This document shows positions 30,622 through 41,978 of a DNA stretch of 64,000 nt, one piece after another. The notes beneath the pieces were generated by a model. That model was not told the origin of the DNA. It saw only the letters and a program-made list of their open reading frames with translations, and did no database searches. This DNA is from Acidipropionibacterium sp. (GTDB lineage: Bacteria; Actinomycetota; Actinomycetes; Propionibacteriales; Propionibacteriaceae): NCBI GenBank assembly GCA_022647765.1, contig JALCLH010000006.1, forward strand, positions 1 to 64,000, given 5' to 3'. Each line of letters begins with the position of its first letter. The stretch's first letter is position 1. The translations under genes and the position numbers were made by a program.

Positions 30622-31562
30622 CAGCCCATCACCTCCGCGACGTGCCGTCCCGCGTCCTTGGCGACGGCGGGTGCGGCGGAGGCCTCAGTGGCGGGCTTGA
30701 GCCGGCGACTGTGGATATGAGCGCCGATGCGCACCGCGAGATAGGTGAGGAAGATGAGGGCGACGATGCAGAAGCTGACCGGCCAGTTTGTCGGCCCGCC
30801 CCAGTTGTAGGACTCGTATGAGACCCACACCCCCACCCAGGTGGTGGCGACCGCAATGGCGGCGGACAGCAGCGCGGCAAGACCGAAACGCCGGGTGAGC
30901 AGCAGGGCGGTCGCCGCCGGGCCGATCAGCAGCGCGGTGGACAGGATCGCCCCGATGGTCAGCGAGGACAACTCGACGGCCAGAGCGAGGGCGATGAGGA
31001 ACATGATCCCGGTCAGCCGCACCGGCACCCCTCGGGCGGTGGCGAGGTCGGTGTCCAGGGAGGACATCAGCAGCCATCGATAGGCGGCGACGATGAGCAC
31101 CAGCGACGCGATGCTGAGCCCGATGACGGGTCCGATCACCGCGGGGTTGACGACGAACAGCGATCCGAACAGCACCGAGACGGCGGCGTTGCTGGAACTG
31201 CCGATGGTGGTGTCCCAGTACAGGAACAGCGCCGTGACACCCATTCCGAGACTCAGCACGACGCCGGTGGTGACGTCGCGGCCCTTGAGGCGCTGGACGC
31301 CGATGAGTTCCATCAGCAGCGCGGCGATGATTCCGGCGCCGACGAATCCCCAGACCTGATTGATGCTGACCAGGAATGCGCCGGCGCCGCCGACCGATCC
31401 CAGATCGGCCAGGGCGTGGCCGGCGAAGGACTGTCCGCGCACCACGGTGAAGACGCCCACGATGCCGGTGACGGCCGCGACGAATCCGCCGAGGATCAAC
31501 GCGGTCTGCACCGTGGGGCTGGCCAGGAAGCCGCCCGAGGCGACTGCGACATCGCTTCCCAT
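30621..31562 (-). CDS. ABC-3 family metal permease (ZnuB-like)
   Basis: GVFTVVRGQSFAGHALADLGSVGGAGAFLV. Confidence 0.9.
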   Translation of the reverse strand: MGSDVAVASGGFLASPTVQTALILGGFVAAVTGIVGVFTVVRGQSFAGHALADLGSVGGAGAFLVSINQVWGFVGAGIIAALLMELIGVQRLKGRDVTTGVVLSLGMGVTALFLYWDTTIGSSSNAAVSVLFGSLFVVNPAVIGPVIGLSIASLVLIVAAYRWLLMSSLDTDLATARGVPVRLTGIMFLIALALAVELSSLTIGAILSTALLIGPAATALLLTRRFGLAALLSAAIAVATTWVGVWVSYESYNWGGPTNWPVSFCIVALIFLTYLAVRIGAHIHSRRLKPATEASAAPAVAKDAGRHVAEVMG

Positions 31563-32446
31563 CAGAGACCTCCTCCCGACGATCCCGACAGTCCCGAGGA
31601 TCCAGATGCCCCCGCGACCTCGGCGGGCAGCTCGTGGTGCACCTCGTCGGGGATCCCGGCGTCATCGGCGATGACCATGACCCGGCCCTCGGCGCGGATG
31701 ACGCGGATCGGCCGCCCGTACAAGCGGGTGAGCACATCGCTGCGGACGACCGCCTCGGGTGACCCGGTGACCGCCCGGCCGCCGGCCAGGTAGACGATCC
31801 GGTCCATCACCGGCAGCAGCAGGTTCATGTCATGGGCGGTGATGACGATCGCCACCCGGTGGGTGCGGCGCAGCCGGTCGAGCAGCGTCACGATGTCATA
31901 GGCGCTGGCGGGGTCGAGGTTCGCCAGCGGCTCGTCGAGCAGCAGTAGCGCCGGATCGCTGATCAGCGCGTGGGCGAGTAGAACGCGTTGCTGCTGGCCG
32001 CCGGACATCTCGCCGATGCGCTGCTCGGCGAAGGAGAGGGCGTTGACGGCGTCCAGCGTCTCGTCGACCCGCTTGCGGGTGGCGCGACGATGCAGCGGGA
32101 TTCCGGGCCGGCCCCCGTCCAGACCGAGGGCGACGACGTCGCGGGCGCGCAGCGGGGCGTCGACATCCAGGGCGACCTTCTGCGGGAGGTAGCCGACCCC
32201 GCCGGTCCGAGCGTCCCGCCGGGGCCGCTCGACGGTACCGGAGGTGGGCTTCAGCACCCCGAGCAGAGACCGCAGCAGGGTGGTCTTCCCGGCGCCGTTG
32301 GCGCCGATCAGCCCCACGAACTCGCCGGGTGCCACATCAAGGTCGACGCCGTCGAGGATCAGTTTGCCGGACAGGGTAACCCGGATGTCCCGGGCGCTGA
32401 GCACAGCGCCCGGGACATCGTTCCACTCCTGTGTGGAGTGGGTCAT
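31562..32446 (-). CDS. metal ABC transporter ATP-binding protein (ZnuC-like)
   Basis: GANGAGKTTLLRSLLGVLKPTSG, MSGGQQQRVLLAHALISDPALLLLDEPLANLD. Confidence 0.93.
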   Translation of the reverse strand: MTHSTQEWNDVPGAVLSARDIRVTLSGKLILDGVDLDVAPGEFVGLIGANGAGKTTLLRSLLGVLKPTSGTVERPRRDARTGGVGYLPQKVALDVDAPLRARDVVALGLDGGRPGIPLHRRATRKRVDETLDAVNALSFAEQRIGEMSGGQQQRVLLAHALISDPALLLLDEPLANLDPASAYDIVTLLDRLRRTHRVAIVITAHDMNLLLPVMDRIVYLAGGRAVTGSPEAVVRSDVLTRLYGRPIRVIRAEGRVMVIADDAGIPDEVHHELPAEVAGASGSSGLSGSSGGGL

Positions 32447-33400
32447 AGCTTCTCGGTGGAGGTGCCGCTGGTGAGCGCCTGGTCGAGGGCCGTCATCTCG
32501 GCCTCCATCCACTTCTGGTAGGTGTAGCCGGTCGGCATCGTCTCGTAGACGCCGACAACCGGAATCTTGTTCGAGTGCGACAGGGACAGGTAACGAGAGG
32601 TGACGGCGTCGGTCACCTGCTGGTTGTAGAGGAACACCTTGACCTTCTTGCCGGTGAACAAGGAGTTCTGAGTCGCGGAGTCCTGAGGCGAGGGGTCCGT
32701 GTCATTCATGATTGCGGCCTGGAGGGACCACGGCGTCTTGATGTCGGTTCCGGCCGCCTGGAGCATGTAGTCCGCGACGGGTTCGGTCACCGCGACCGGG
32801 GTGTTCGGATGGTCCTTCTTGAAGGCGGCGATCTGGTCGGTCCAGGTGGCTCAGCGACTTGTCGAAGGTGGTGAGCTGGCTCTGGAAGTAGCTCTCGTGC
32901 GCAGGCTGGATCTTCCCGAGGTCCGCGGCGATCTGCTTCGCGACGGCCGGCATCGTCTTCGGGTCGTACCACAGGTGCGGGTTCGGGGTGTTGTCGGGCA
33001 GCCCCAGGACCTGCTGGGCGTCGATCACGGTGCGGTTGTTGTTCGGCGAGGCCTTCTCCAGCTTGGCCATGAAGTCGTCGTAGCCGACGCCGTTCTGGAT
33101 GACCAGCTGGGCCTTGCTCAGCTCCTTCGCCACGCTCGGACTGGCCTCGAAGGTGTGTGGGTCGGTGTTCGGGTCGCTCATGATCGCCGACGCCGTCACG
33201 TACTGGCCGCCGATCTGCGCGGCGACATCCGAGTACTCGTTCTCCGCGCCGACGACGTTGATCTTCGCGGTGCTGCTGGCCGCAGAACTGCCGCCGGAGG
33301 CGCTGGAGCCCGAGCTGCTACTGGAGCCCGAGCAGCCGGTGAGGCTGGCGGTCACCGCCATGATCGCGGCGCCAGCCGCGATCAGTTTCTTGATACGCAC
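32443..33400 (-). CDS. ZnuA-type metal-binding lipoprotein, frameshifted ~32847
   Basis: LTGCSG; NVVGAENEYSDVAAQIGG; DPNTDPHTFEASP; NPHLWYDPKTMPAVAKQI; second frame VTEPVADYMLQAAG...IPVVGVYETMP. Confidence 0.88.
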
Positions 33401-33505
33401 TTGCTCTGTCCAATCCAGGGACCGGAGTCCCAATCGCTGTGAGTTGTCGAGGAGCTTCTCGATAGGGGACGACCACAGCGGTTGGAGCGGTATCGGGGAG
33501 TTACC

Positions 33506-33523
33506 ACGATAATGGTTCTCGTT
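33506..33523. promoter_or_regulatory. Zur-like operator upstream of znuA
   Basis: acgataatggttctcgtt. Confidence 0.7.
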
Positions 33524-33767
33524 AGCAGACGATACGCGCCGGGACAAGCCGCCATCGGAGGGGGCGCCCGGGGGGCATTGAAGGGGGTCGTGGGGGTGTT
33601 GAGGGAGTGCGAGCCCACGCGGCAGCGTCGTTGAGCCGAGGGGGGATACTCGTCGTGGGATGCCCCCTCCGACAGGTCGATGGATCGTGTCGTGACTGTT
33701 CATTCCCCGGGCCAGAAGGGGCATCCTCTCACCTATCGCGGCGTCCAGCCCGGCATCCACCCCGGCG

Positions 33768-35207
33768 TCACATCTCCATCGCCATCGGCATCGCGAAGAG
33801 CGCGCAGTTGATGGCCACCAGCACCATGATCACCGCCGCGTTGACCGCGAAGGTGCCTCCGGGGCGGGGATCGGCGCGGTTGCCGTGGGCGATCCGGTAG
33901 GCGGTGAACAGGGCGCCCGCGGTGGCCAGGGCGATGAGGGTGTACTGGACGGTCTTGATGGCGTCGGGGGCCACGATCCCCATGTCCATCGTCATACCGC
34001 CGGCGGCCATCGGATGGCCCATCCCCAGCGCATGCATCAGCGAGTACCACAGCGCCTTGCCTTCGCCGAGCAGGTGGAAGCAGGCGTGGGCGATGTGCAC
34101 CCCCAGGCACAACGGGATCATGGGGTAGCCGAACTGGCTGAAGTTCTGCTTCACGGTCCGGCTGTTGATGGCGGTGGCTAGCAGCGCCGCCAGCAGCACC
34201 AGCACCGCGGGGATGGCCACGGTCGGCAGATAGGCGACGCTGAAGTCCACCGCGGTGTTGGCAGTCGTGGTGACATCGGCCTGAAGCACGGCCATGACGT
34301 CGTTCCAGATGGGCAGCATGGTGGCGTTCTCCAGCAGCACGATGCCCATGATCCCGACCGCCAGGCCGGCCACCGGGAAGCGCGGCTTCACGGTCGACCA
34401 CAGCTCGCTGGTGGGCATCCGCGGGCTGATCCGGATGGCGTTCGACGGGCAGGTCTTCACACAGTCGGCGCACAGCGTGCACTCGGCGCTGGTGTCCATC
34501 GCGCGGGGGAACTCGAACATCGGGCAGCCCGGGGCCTTGGCCGCCCCGCGGAAGCAGGCCTTGGTGTCGCAGGAGGAGCAGACCGACCGGTTCGCGCGCA
34601 GCTCCATCATCCCGGCCCGGGCGTAGTTGCTCGACAGGCCGCCCACCGGGCAGACATAGCGGCACCAGGTGCGCCGTTCGTAGAAGACGCCGAAGAAGAT
34701 CACCGCGCCGGCGAAGACCAGCAGCATGATCCCGGAGTACCGGGGCGCCTCGACGATCCCGGTGACGTGCTCGAACCAGGTGACCACCAGGAACAGCGCC
34801 AGGGCGATCCACATCGCGTTGCGCTTGAGAAACGCCGGGGCTCGGTGACGGCGTCCCGCCACTTTCTGGACCAGATCGTTGAGGTAGCCGAAGGGGCAGA
34901 CGGCGCACCACACCCGGCCGAAGAGCACCAGCACGATCGGCAGTGCGGACCACCACAGGATCCACATCACCGCGCTGCCGAAGTTCATGTCGGCGTCGCG
35001 CGGGCCGGCGAGGAGGTCGTAGACGAGGTAGACGGTGAACGCCAGGAACGGGATCTGGAGGACGGCCGGCCACCAGCGGCTGCTGAGGAACCGGTTGACG
35101 GCCCGGTTGTGCAGGGCGTCCGGGGGAGGGAACGGGTCTGAGGGCAATTGATCCAATTGATCCCGGGTGGGGATCTCGGGGCTGAGCAGGACTTCTGTGG
35201 TCGACAT
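33768..35207 (-). CDS. NapH/NosR-like membrane 4Fe-4S polyferredoxin
   Basis: WCAVCPFGYLNDLVQ, WCRYVCPVGG, CSSCDTKACF, CTLCADCVKTCPSNAI; multiple TM helices. Confidence 0.85.
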   Translation of the reverse strand: MSTTEVLLSPEIPTRDQLDQLPSDPFPPPDALHNRAVNRFLSSRWWPAVLQIPFLAFTVYLVYDLLAGPRDADMNFGSAVMWILWWSALPIVLVLFGRVWCAVCPFGYLNDLVQKVAGRRHRAPAFLKRNAMWIALALFLVVTWFEHVTGIVEAPRYSGIMLLVFAGAVIFFGVFYERRTWCRYVCPVGGLSSNYARAGMMELRANRSVCSSCDTKACFRGAAKAPGCPMFEFPRAMDTSAECTLCADCVKTCPSNAIRISPRMPTSELWSTVKPRFPVAGLAVGIMGIVLLENATMLPIWNDVMAVLQADVTTTANTAVDFSVAYLPTVAIPAVLVLLAALLATAINSRTVKQNFSQFGYPMIPLCLGVHIAHACFHLLGEGKALWYSLMHALGMGHPMAAGGMTMDMGIVAPDAIKTVQYTLIALATAGALFTAYRIAHGNRADPRPGGTFAVNAAVIMVLVAINCALFAMPMAMEM

Positions 35208-35301
35208 GGATACGCGTCCTTCGGGGACATGGCGTCGTCCCGGGGTGGAGCGCGGCGGGACCCGTGTGGGGCGACGCTCGGCAGGTCCCGCCGGCGTCAC
35301 G

Positions 35302-36079
35302 TCACTTGATCGCGGCGAGCATGTTCTGCATCTGGGTGATCTGGGCCGTCTGGGAGCTGATGATGTCGGCGGCCAGGCTGAGCGCCTGAGGGTTCTTGCC
35401 CTTGACGATCTCGTCCTTCGACATGTCGACGGCGGCTTGGTGGTGGACGATCATGAGCTGCAGGTAGAGCTTGTCGAAGGCGGTTCCGTGGGCCGCCTTG
35501 AGCTTGGCCATGTCGGCGTCGGTCATGCCCGGCATGTCATTGCCGCGGATGTCGATGCTGGCCGACGGCGCCGCCGAGCTGGGCATGTGCATTCCGTGCA
35601 TATCCATGCCGGACGCCGAGCCGGACATGTCCATGCCGGGCATGGAGGAGGAGCTCGGCATATCCATGCCGGACATCGAGGACGTGGGCATCGCCGAGGC
35701 GGGCATGCTCATTCCCGGCATCGCGGAGCTCGAGGAGCCGGCCATCGAGGCGTTCCACGTCTTCAGCCAGCTCTGCATCTCCTGGATCTCGGGCTCCTGC
35801 GCCTCCTGGATCTGGGCGGCCAGGGTCTTGACGGCGTCACTGCTGGCGCGGTCGGGGGCCAGGGCCGACATCTCGATGGCACCCTGATGGTGGATGCTCA
35901 TCATCTGGGCGAAGGACATGTCCGCCTCGTTGTGGACGGTCGACACTGTGACCGCACTGGTGGACGCCGTGGGGGTGGGCGAGGACGAGGGGTTGGTGGC
36001 GGCCAGACAGCTGGTGACGCCGATGACGACCACCACGGCGATGGCCGAGCCGGCCTGCGATGCGCGATTTGTTATTCAT
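35302..36079 (-). CDS. DUF305 protein with Met/His-rich insert; probable frameshift in signal peptide
   Basis: Two DUF305-type HHQGAIEMS / HHQAAVDMS motifs flanking SMPGMDMSGSASGMDMHGMHMP; MNNKSRIA start in adjacent frame. Confidence 0.85.
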
Positions 36080-36154
36080 GGGAACACGGACCTCCAGACG
36101 GACGCGCTGGAGTCAGATCCGGCACCGGTTCATCCGTCGTGAACTGTGGGAACG

Positions 36155-36250
36155 CGCCGAGTCAGGCGACCGGACTTCGCCATGAATGGCGTCACCGTTG
36201 CGGGACAGTGCCGGATTCTCACCGGCTTCGCTGAATCTCGATGCGGTCAC
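36155..36250 (-). promoter_or_regulatory. compact cobalamin riboswitch
   Basis: Minus strand: agccggtgagaatccggcactgtcccgcaacggtgacgccattcatggcgaagtccggtcgcctgac. Confidence 0.83.
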
Positions 36251-36394
36251 ATGGGTGTGACGTCGATGACGATAGCAATCCGGCCGGGCGGCGTCCGTCC
36301 CGGGGGTGGGTGTGCGGCGAAGCGTCCCGGCGGCGGATCTGGAGGTGCCTGGATCCCGTACCGTCGAATGCCGGGCGTCGAGGGGAGACGCCGT

Positions 36395-37583
36395 TCAGCC
36401 TGCGATCAGCTGGGACCGGGCTCGCAGGGAGGCGACGAAGGCGCCGATCCGCTCCATCCCCTCACGGATCTGCGCATCCGAGGTGGCGTAGGAGAGCCGG
36501 ACGTAGCTCTCGCCGAGGGAGCCGAATGAGATTCCGGGGGCCACCGCGACCCGCTGCTCGTCCAGCAGGCGCAGGGCGAAGTCCTCCGAGGACAGCCCGG
36601 TCTCCTCGATATTCATGAAGACGTAGAAGGCGCCGTCCGGGGTGTTGCAGCTCACGCCGTCGATGCCGTTGACGGCGTCCACCATGAGGTCGCGCCGGCG
36701 GAGGTAGCTGAGCCGCATCGTCTCGATGACCGACTGGTCGCCGTCGAGGGCGGCGGTGGCGGCCACCTGGGCGGGGGCGTTGACGCAGCTGAGCATGGGC
36801 TCCTGCATGGCGGGCATGTACTTGATGACCTCGCTCGGGCCCGAGAACGTAGCCGATCCGCCAGCCGGTCATGGCGTAGGCCTTCGAGACCGAGTCGATG
36901 CAGAAGGTCCGCTCCTTCATTCCGGGGAGCCGGGCGATGTTGAAGTACTCCCGGCCGCCGTAGACGAGATGCTTGTAGACCTCGTCGAAGAGCACGTAGA
37001 GGTCCTTCTCGACGGCCACCCGGGCGATCATCTCGAGGCTCTCGCGGGAGGCGGTGGCGCCGGTCGGGTTGGACGGGGAGTTGATCAGGATGACCTTCGA
37101 GCGGTCGGTGATGGCCCGCCTCAGCGGTCCCTCCTCGAGGTCGAAGCCGGTCTCCTCGCGGGTCGGTACGGGGACCGTGGTGCAGCGGTTGAGGGCGATC
37201 GTGCCCTCGTAGTTGGCGTAGCAGGGATCGGCCACCAGCACTTCGTCGCCGGGATTCGTCAGTGCCGCCAGGGTGAGAAAGACCCCCTCCATGCCGCCAT
37301 TGGTCACCATGATCTCGGTGGCCGGGTCGTAGTCGATCCGGTCGAAGCGATGGAACTCCCGGGCCACCGCCTCGCGCAGCTGCTTGATCCCGGAGTTGTC
37401 CGTGTAGCCGATCCGGTCGTTGCGGATGGTCGCGGTGGCGGCGTCGATGACGTGGGGCGGGGTGCCGAAGTCCGGCTCGCCGACCGCGAAGGAGATCACG
37501 TCGTCCATCCCGATGATCCGGTTGAAGATGACCCGGATGAGCGACAGCGGCGTGTTGCTGGCCGCGGAACTGATCGGCTTCAT
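36395..37583 (-). CDS. class I/II PLP aminotransferase, frameshifted ~36845
   Basis: DVISFAVGEPDFGTPPHVIDAA, NSPSNPTGA, SVSKAYAMTGWRIGYVLGP; C-terminal half in other frame. Confidence 0.88.
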
Positions 37584-37701
37584 CGGCGTGGTCCTCGCAC
37601 TTCTCCGGGCCGCGGCTCGCCCGCGGCAGTCGGAGGTGATTCTGCCCGATCGCGGTTACGCGCGCGTGACGGCAGCGGGATAGGCGGGTCTGGCGGTCGG
37701 C

Positions 37702-37781
37702 ATGGTCCCGATCACTCCCGATACGCCGAGTTTCTGCGTTGGCGATGCCGAAAAGGGGCCTGGCGGGAGTGATCGGGACCA
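37702..37781. repeat. palindromic element family A copy 7
   Basis: atggtcccgatcactcccgata ... ggcgggagtgatcgggacca. Confidence 0.93.
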
Positions 37782-37902
37782 GGTACCGACGTCGTTTCTG
37801 CTTGATGAGGACGCCGAGGCCGGGGGCACGCGCATGTCCATGGATTCGATTTCGCAGTATCGGGTTCGGGCAGCCCAGGATGCCGGAGATCCGGTTCGGC
37901 CA

Positions 37903-38874
37903 TCAGGACACCTTTCCGGTACTCGATTTCGTTTTCACGACTCCTTGAGGTTCTGCGCCGGCGGCTCTCCCGCCGCGGTCCGAGAACCAGACGCCCAGCA
38001 CCGCGAGAACCCCGCCGGCCAATGCTGCCGGGGTCGGGTGCTCACCCAGCAGCAGCACTCCCAGCACGAGAGATATGACGGGGACGACGAACATCAGCAG
38101 CGCCCCGCCGCTCGCTCCCCGTGTCCGAAGGGCCGCAGCCCAGGCGGTGTATGCGACGGCGGTGGAAAGGACCCCCAGCACGAGGACCGCGAGCACTCCC
38201 GGCAGGATCGGCACCGTACCCGTCGTCCGAGCCCATGGCAGAAGTACCAGGCTCAGCAGCGCGCCGACGACCGATGCCGCGGCGGTCACGCTCAACGGGT
38301 CCGTCCGAGCCAGCAGTTTCTGCTGGACGATCACGAACCCGGTCAGGGACAGCGCGGCGGCAATGATCCACAGGGCTCCGGGGCCGGTGCGCAGCGACCC
38401 GCCTCCGGAGAACGAGATGAGGGCAGTACCGAGGAAACCCCCGCACGTGCCGGCTATTCGCTGCCACGTCAGCCTTTCGCGGAGCGCCACCAGGCCCACG
38501 GCCGCGGTGATCACCGGTGCAGCGTTGACCAGAAGGCTCGTCGTCCCCGACGGCACGGTGCGTTGCCCGAGCGCCAGGAGCACGCTGTAGCCCGCGTATC
38601 CCAGCACCCCGCACAGCGTTACTGCGGGCAGGTCACGCATCCGGAGCCCCGGGAGCGGCGACCACCGCCGCCGGAGGGAGCGAACCGCCACGGCCACCGT
38701 CATCGCAGCGGCGCAGACCCCCAGTCGCAGCATGGTGAGCAGTGCGGGGTTCATCGCACGTCCCAGGTAGCCGATCGCCACGTAGGCAGGACCCGAGGCG
38801 CACACCATCACCACCGCGGGGGTCGCCAGACGATCCCGAAGACACCTGCCGACGCCGCCTACTCGAGGAGACAT
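37903..38874 (-). CDS. EamA/DMT-family transporter
   Basis: ten-TM-like; duplicated EamA-type halves. Confidence 0.85.
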   Translation of the reverse strand: MSPRVGGVGRCLRDRLATPAVVMVCASGPAYVAIGYLGRAMNPALLTMLRLGVCAAAMTVAVAVRSLRRRWSPLPGLRMRDLPAVTLCGVLGYAGYSVLLALGQRTVPSGTTSLLVNAAPVITAAVGLVALRERLTWQRIAGTCGGFLGTALISFSGGGSLRTGPGALWIIAAALSLTGFVIVQQKLLARTDPLSVTAAASVVGALLSLVLLPWARTTGTVPILPGVLAVLVLGVLSTAVAYTAWAAALRTRGASGGALLMFVVPVISLVLGVLLLGEHPTPAALAGGVLAVLGVWFSDRGGRAAGAEPQGVVKTKSSTGKVS

Positions 38875-38913
38875 GCCCGAACCAATCTCGTCATTCGTTA
38901 TAATCGTTCGCTC

Positions 38914-38930
38914 GTACGATTGATTCGTAC
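38914..38930. promoter_or_regulatory. candidate TetR operator
   Basis: gtacga-ttgat-tcgtac between divergent EamA and TetR genes. Confidence 0.55.
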
Positions 38931-39028
38931 AAACGAAAGAATAACAGACCTCACCGAACGTCCGTGTGACGATCCGTGTGACGATCCGTGTGACGAGTAG
39001 CGTCGGAAATGCCTGACGAGGAGGGCGA

Positions 39029-39706
39029 GTGCCGATCAGGGACACGAACGATTCACCCGAAGGCCACCGGCGTGCGCCGGAGGCGTCCGGAAGAACGCGA
39101 CAGCCGACGGAGGTGCGCCGTCGTCTCATCATTGAGGCGGCCGGCGACACCATCGCCCAACGCGGCTTGTTCGGCACCAGCATGCGGGACATCGCCCAGG
39201 CCAGCGGGGTGTCTCTGGGCACGGTGACGTACCACTTCAAGAGTCTCCAGAACATCCTCGCCAGCGTCCTCGACCACGAGATGACCGCGTTCTACGAGCC
39301 GATTCTCGAGGAGGCGCGACGATCCTCCAGCGGTCGCGAGGCGTTGCTCACCCTCATCTCGGCGTTCCTCGACGATTCTCCTCGGACCCGACGGCACTGG
39401 GTCCTCTGGCTGGACTTCTGGGCTCTGGCGGCGCACTACGACACGTACTCGGCGTGGCAGCACGATGTCTATCTGCGCTGGCACGACGACGTGCGAGCCG
39501 TGCTGGCCCACGGCATGGCGGACGGTACCTTGAGCGCCAAGGACCCCGAGCAGGACACGGTGGAGTTCATGGCCATGCTCGACGGCCTCGTCGTTCAGAC
39601 CTTCCTCCCGGACTCCCGGCTCACGCCGGCCGAGGCGCGTGACTCGTTGCGCAAGTTCGCCGAACGATTCTGGCTCAGCGCGGCCCAAGGCACAGGCGGG
39701 GCCTGA
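39029..39706 (+). CDS. TetR-family regulator
   Basis: AAGDTIAQRGLFGTSMRDIAQASGVSLGTVTYHFKSLQNIL. Confidence 0.92.
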   Translation: MPIRDTNDSPEGHRRAPEASGRTRQPTEVRRRLIIEAAGDTIAQRGLFGTSMRDIAQASGVSLGTVTYHFKSLQNILASVLDHEMTAFYEPILEEARRSSSGREALLTLISAFLDDSPRTRRHWVLWLDFWALAAHYDTYSAWQHDVYLRWHDDVRAVLAHGMADGTLSAKDPEQDTVEFMAMLDGLVVQTFLPDSRLTPAEARDSLRKFAERFWLSAAQGTGGA

Positions 39707-39791
39707 GTTCCGGCCCCGACAGACCCGATAGCGGCCGGCGCCATGATGGCCCACCGATCCCTTCGTGACAGGCACTTGGTGATGTTCTCGG

Positions 39792-41701
39792 CTACTCGGT
39801 CTCGGACAGCTCGTTGTCCAGGAAGTTCATGAACTCCTCGTAGCTGCGCACCTTGCGGATCTCCGAGTAGAGATTCTGGTCGTAGAGCAGGCTGATGAGG
39901 GGCTGATAGAAATGGATGAAGTCGTCGTAGTCATCGCCGTTGATGGCGAGCATCAGGACCAGACTGATATCGGCGGATTCCCAGTCGATCGGCGCCGACG
40001 GTATGAGCACCGCCACCTTCGTCTGGTGGGCCAGGAAGTCCATCGCATGGGGCACTGCGAATCGCCGGGCGAAGGCGGTGGGGGAGTAGGTCTCGCGCAG
40101 CAGGACGCTGTCGCGGAACTCGGCGGGGACGATGCCTCTTTCCTCCAGGGCGTCGCAGAGGAAGTCGATCGTCTCCTCGGAGGTCTTCGGGGAGACGCCG
40201 GTGAAGAACAGGTCGGGGTCGAGAAATCGGCGTACCGACTCGGCGATGCGTGACCTGGACTTCTGCTTCGCGGCGTGCAGCAGGGCGGCGTCCACCGCGC
40301 TGAGATCCAGCTCGGAGAGCAGCGCGCTGATCTGGATGCAGGGGTGGGCGCGGCTCGACTCGTCGGTGGTGGAGATCACCAGATCGCAGTCCTGGGCATC
40401 GGCCTCCTCCTTGGTGGAGACGATGTCGAGGATCTGGAGTCGTTCCCCGAACCGCTCGACCAGACCGGCCAGCAGCCAGTCGCGCAGGGTCTGATAGCGC
40501 GGGCAGATGACGATGCCGGAGATGGTGTGGTCATCGGCCGCCACCGGCCTGGAATAGAGCCCGAGATAGATCGCGAGCAGGCCGATCTCGTCGTTGGCGA
40601 AGGTGGTGCCCAGCATCCGGGCAAGCCTGTCGGCGAGATACACGGCGACGTCGTAGAGGAATGGTGAGCGCGACCGCAGCGACTCCTGCAAGGTATTGCG
40701 GAAATAGGGCAGCTCGCGCGCGTGCAGGGAGAGCCTTTCCACATGTTCTGAGACGTTCTCGTAGAGCTTTTCCCGAGACACTTTGAGATTGAAATGATCT
40801 ATGGTCTCGTCGAGGCAGATCCGCACGGCGTCGCTGATGCTCGTGCGCTTCGTCTCATATCCGCCGCCGTTCGTGTGGGGATCCAGGGCGATCCCCACGA
40901 TGGTTCGCAGATATTCCTGGTCCGGGGGCGACGGGATGCGGTCGGGGAACTCTCGGAGAGCCTGTCCAGCAATGCCGAGGACAGTTCCTCGGTGACCGAG
41001 TTCAGCACGACTCCCGGCGAGTCGTCCGGCTCGATGGGGAACCGGTACCGCTGCAGGCAGATGGCGATGTTGACGACGGCGTTGCCCATTCGGATGTCGT
41101 CGATTCCGAGCCCGCGCTCCCTCACCAGGGACTTGAGCAGGGCCGAGACGGCAGCGAGGCTGACGTCGGGCAGGTAGCGGCTGATCTTCTCCTTCTGACC
41201 GACGACGACGTCCATGGCGTTGTGGACGAGGTCTCCCAGCAGTCGGCGGAAGCAGATCTCCGGTCCGGTGAGACGAACCGAGGAGCCCTTCACCGCGAGT
41301 TCGAGCTGGTGGGACTCCACCTGGGGGCGCAATCGCTGGAGGGCCGCCCGGGTCACCGACTCGCTGAGATAGCAGTCCCGCATGATGTCGTAGACGTCGG
41401 TGTCGGGAGTCTCCAGGAGGTACAGCAGGATCCGCTCATGATGATCGAGCTGTGTGGCCAGTTGTGAATTCCTGGCAAGGAAATCATTGTACAAGGATCT
41501 GTTGAGCCGATACCCCTTGGGGGTTGCCTCGATGATCTCGATCTTCGTGACGCCGTTGATCCGCGAAATGTCATAGCGAAGCGTGCGCGTGCTGACGCCG
41601 AGAAGCGCAGCGAGATCCGAGCCTGTCGTGGCGTGGTCGACCTCGCTGAGAAGTTGCAGCAACAATGCTTGCCGTTCGGAGAATAAAATCACTGAGAACA
41701 C
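39792..41701 (-). CDS. PRD-containing PTS regulator (BglG/MtlR-like), frameshifted ~40945
   Basis: N-terminal HTH LLQLLSEVDHATTGSDLAALLGVSTRTLRYDISRI; PRD and IIA-like C-terminal domain in second frame. Confidence 0.85.
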
Positions 41702-41978
41702 CTGAACATAAGTCTATACGAAGTGTGGCGGGACTGGGGCCATCACGAGATTGCCACTCGGCAGGCAGCAGCGTCCTGCCGCCCCCGTGGCAACAGACGT
41801 TGCCGCCCCCGTGCCCGGGGCAGCCTGCCTGCCCGGTGGCAGGAACGCAACTGGCGCGACCCTCCCCGCCTGGGCCAGCATCGTCCTCACGAGATGGGAA
41901 CGGGGGCCGCAGCCATGACGGGCTGCGGGCGCCGCGGGGCATCGCAGCCCCACAGACCAACCAGAAAGAGCACACATC

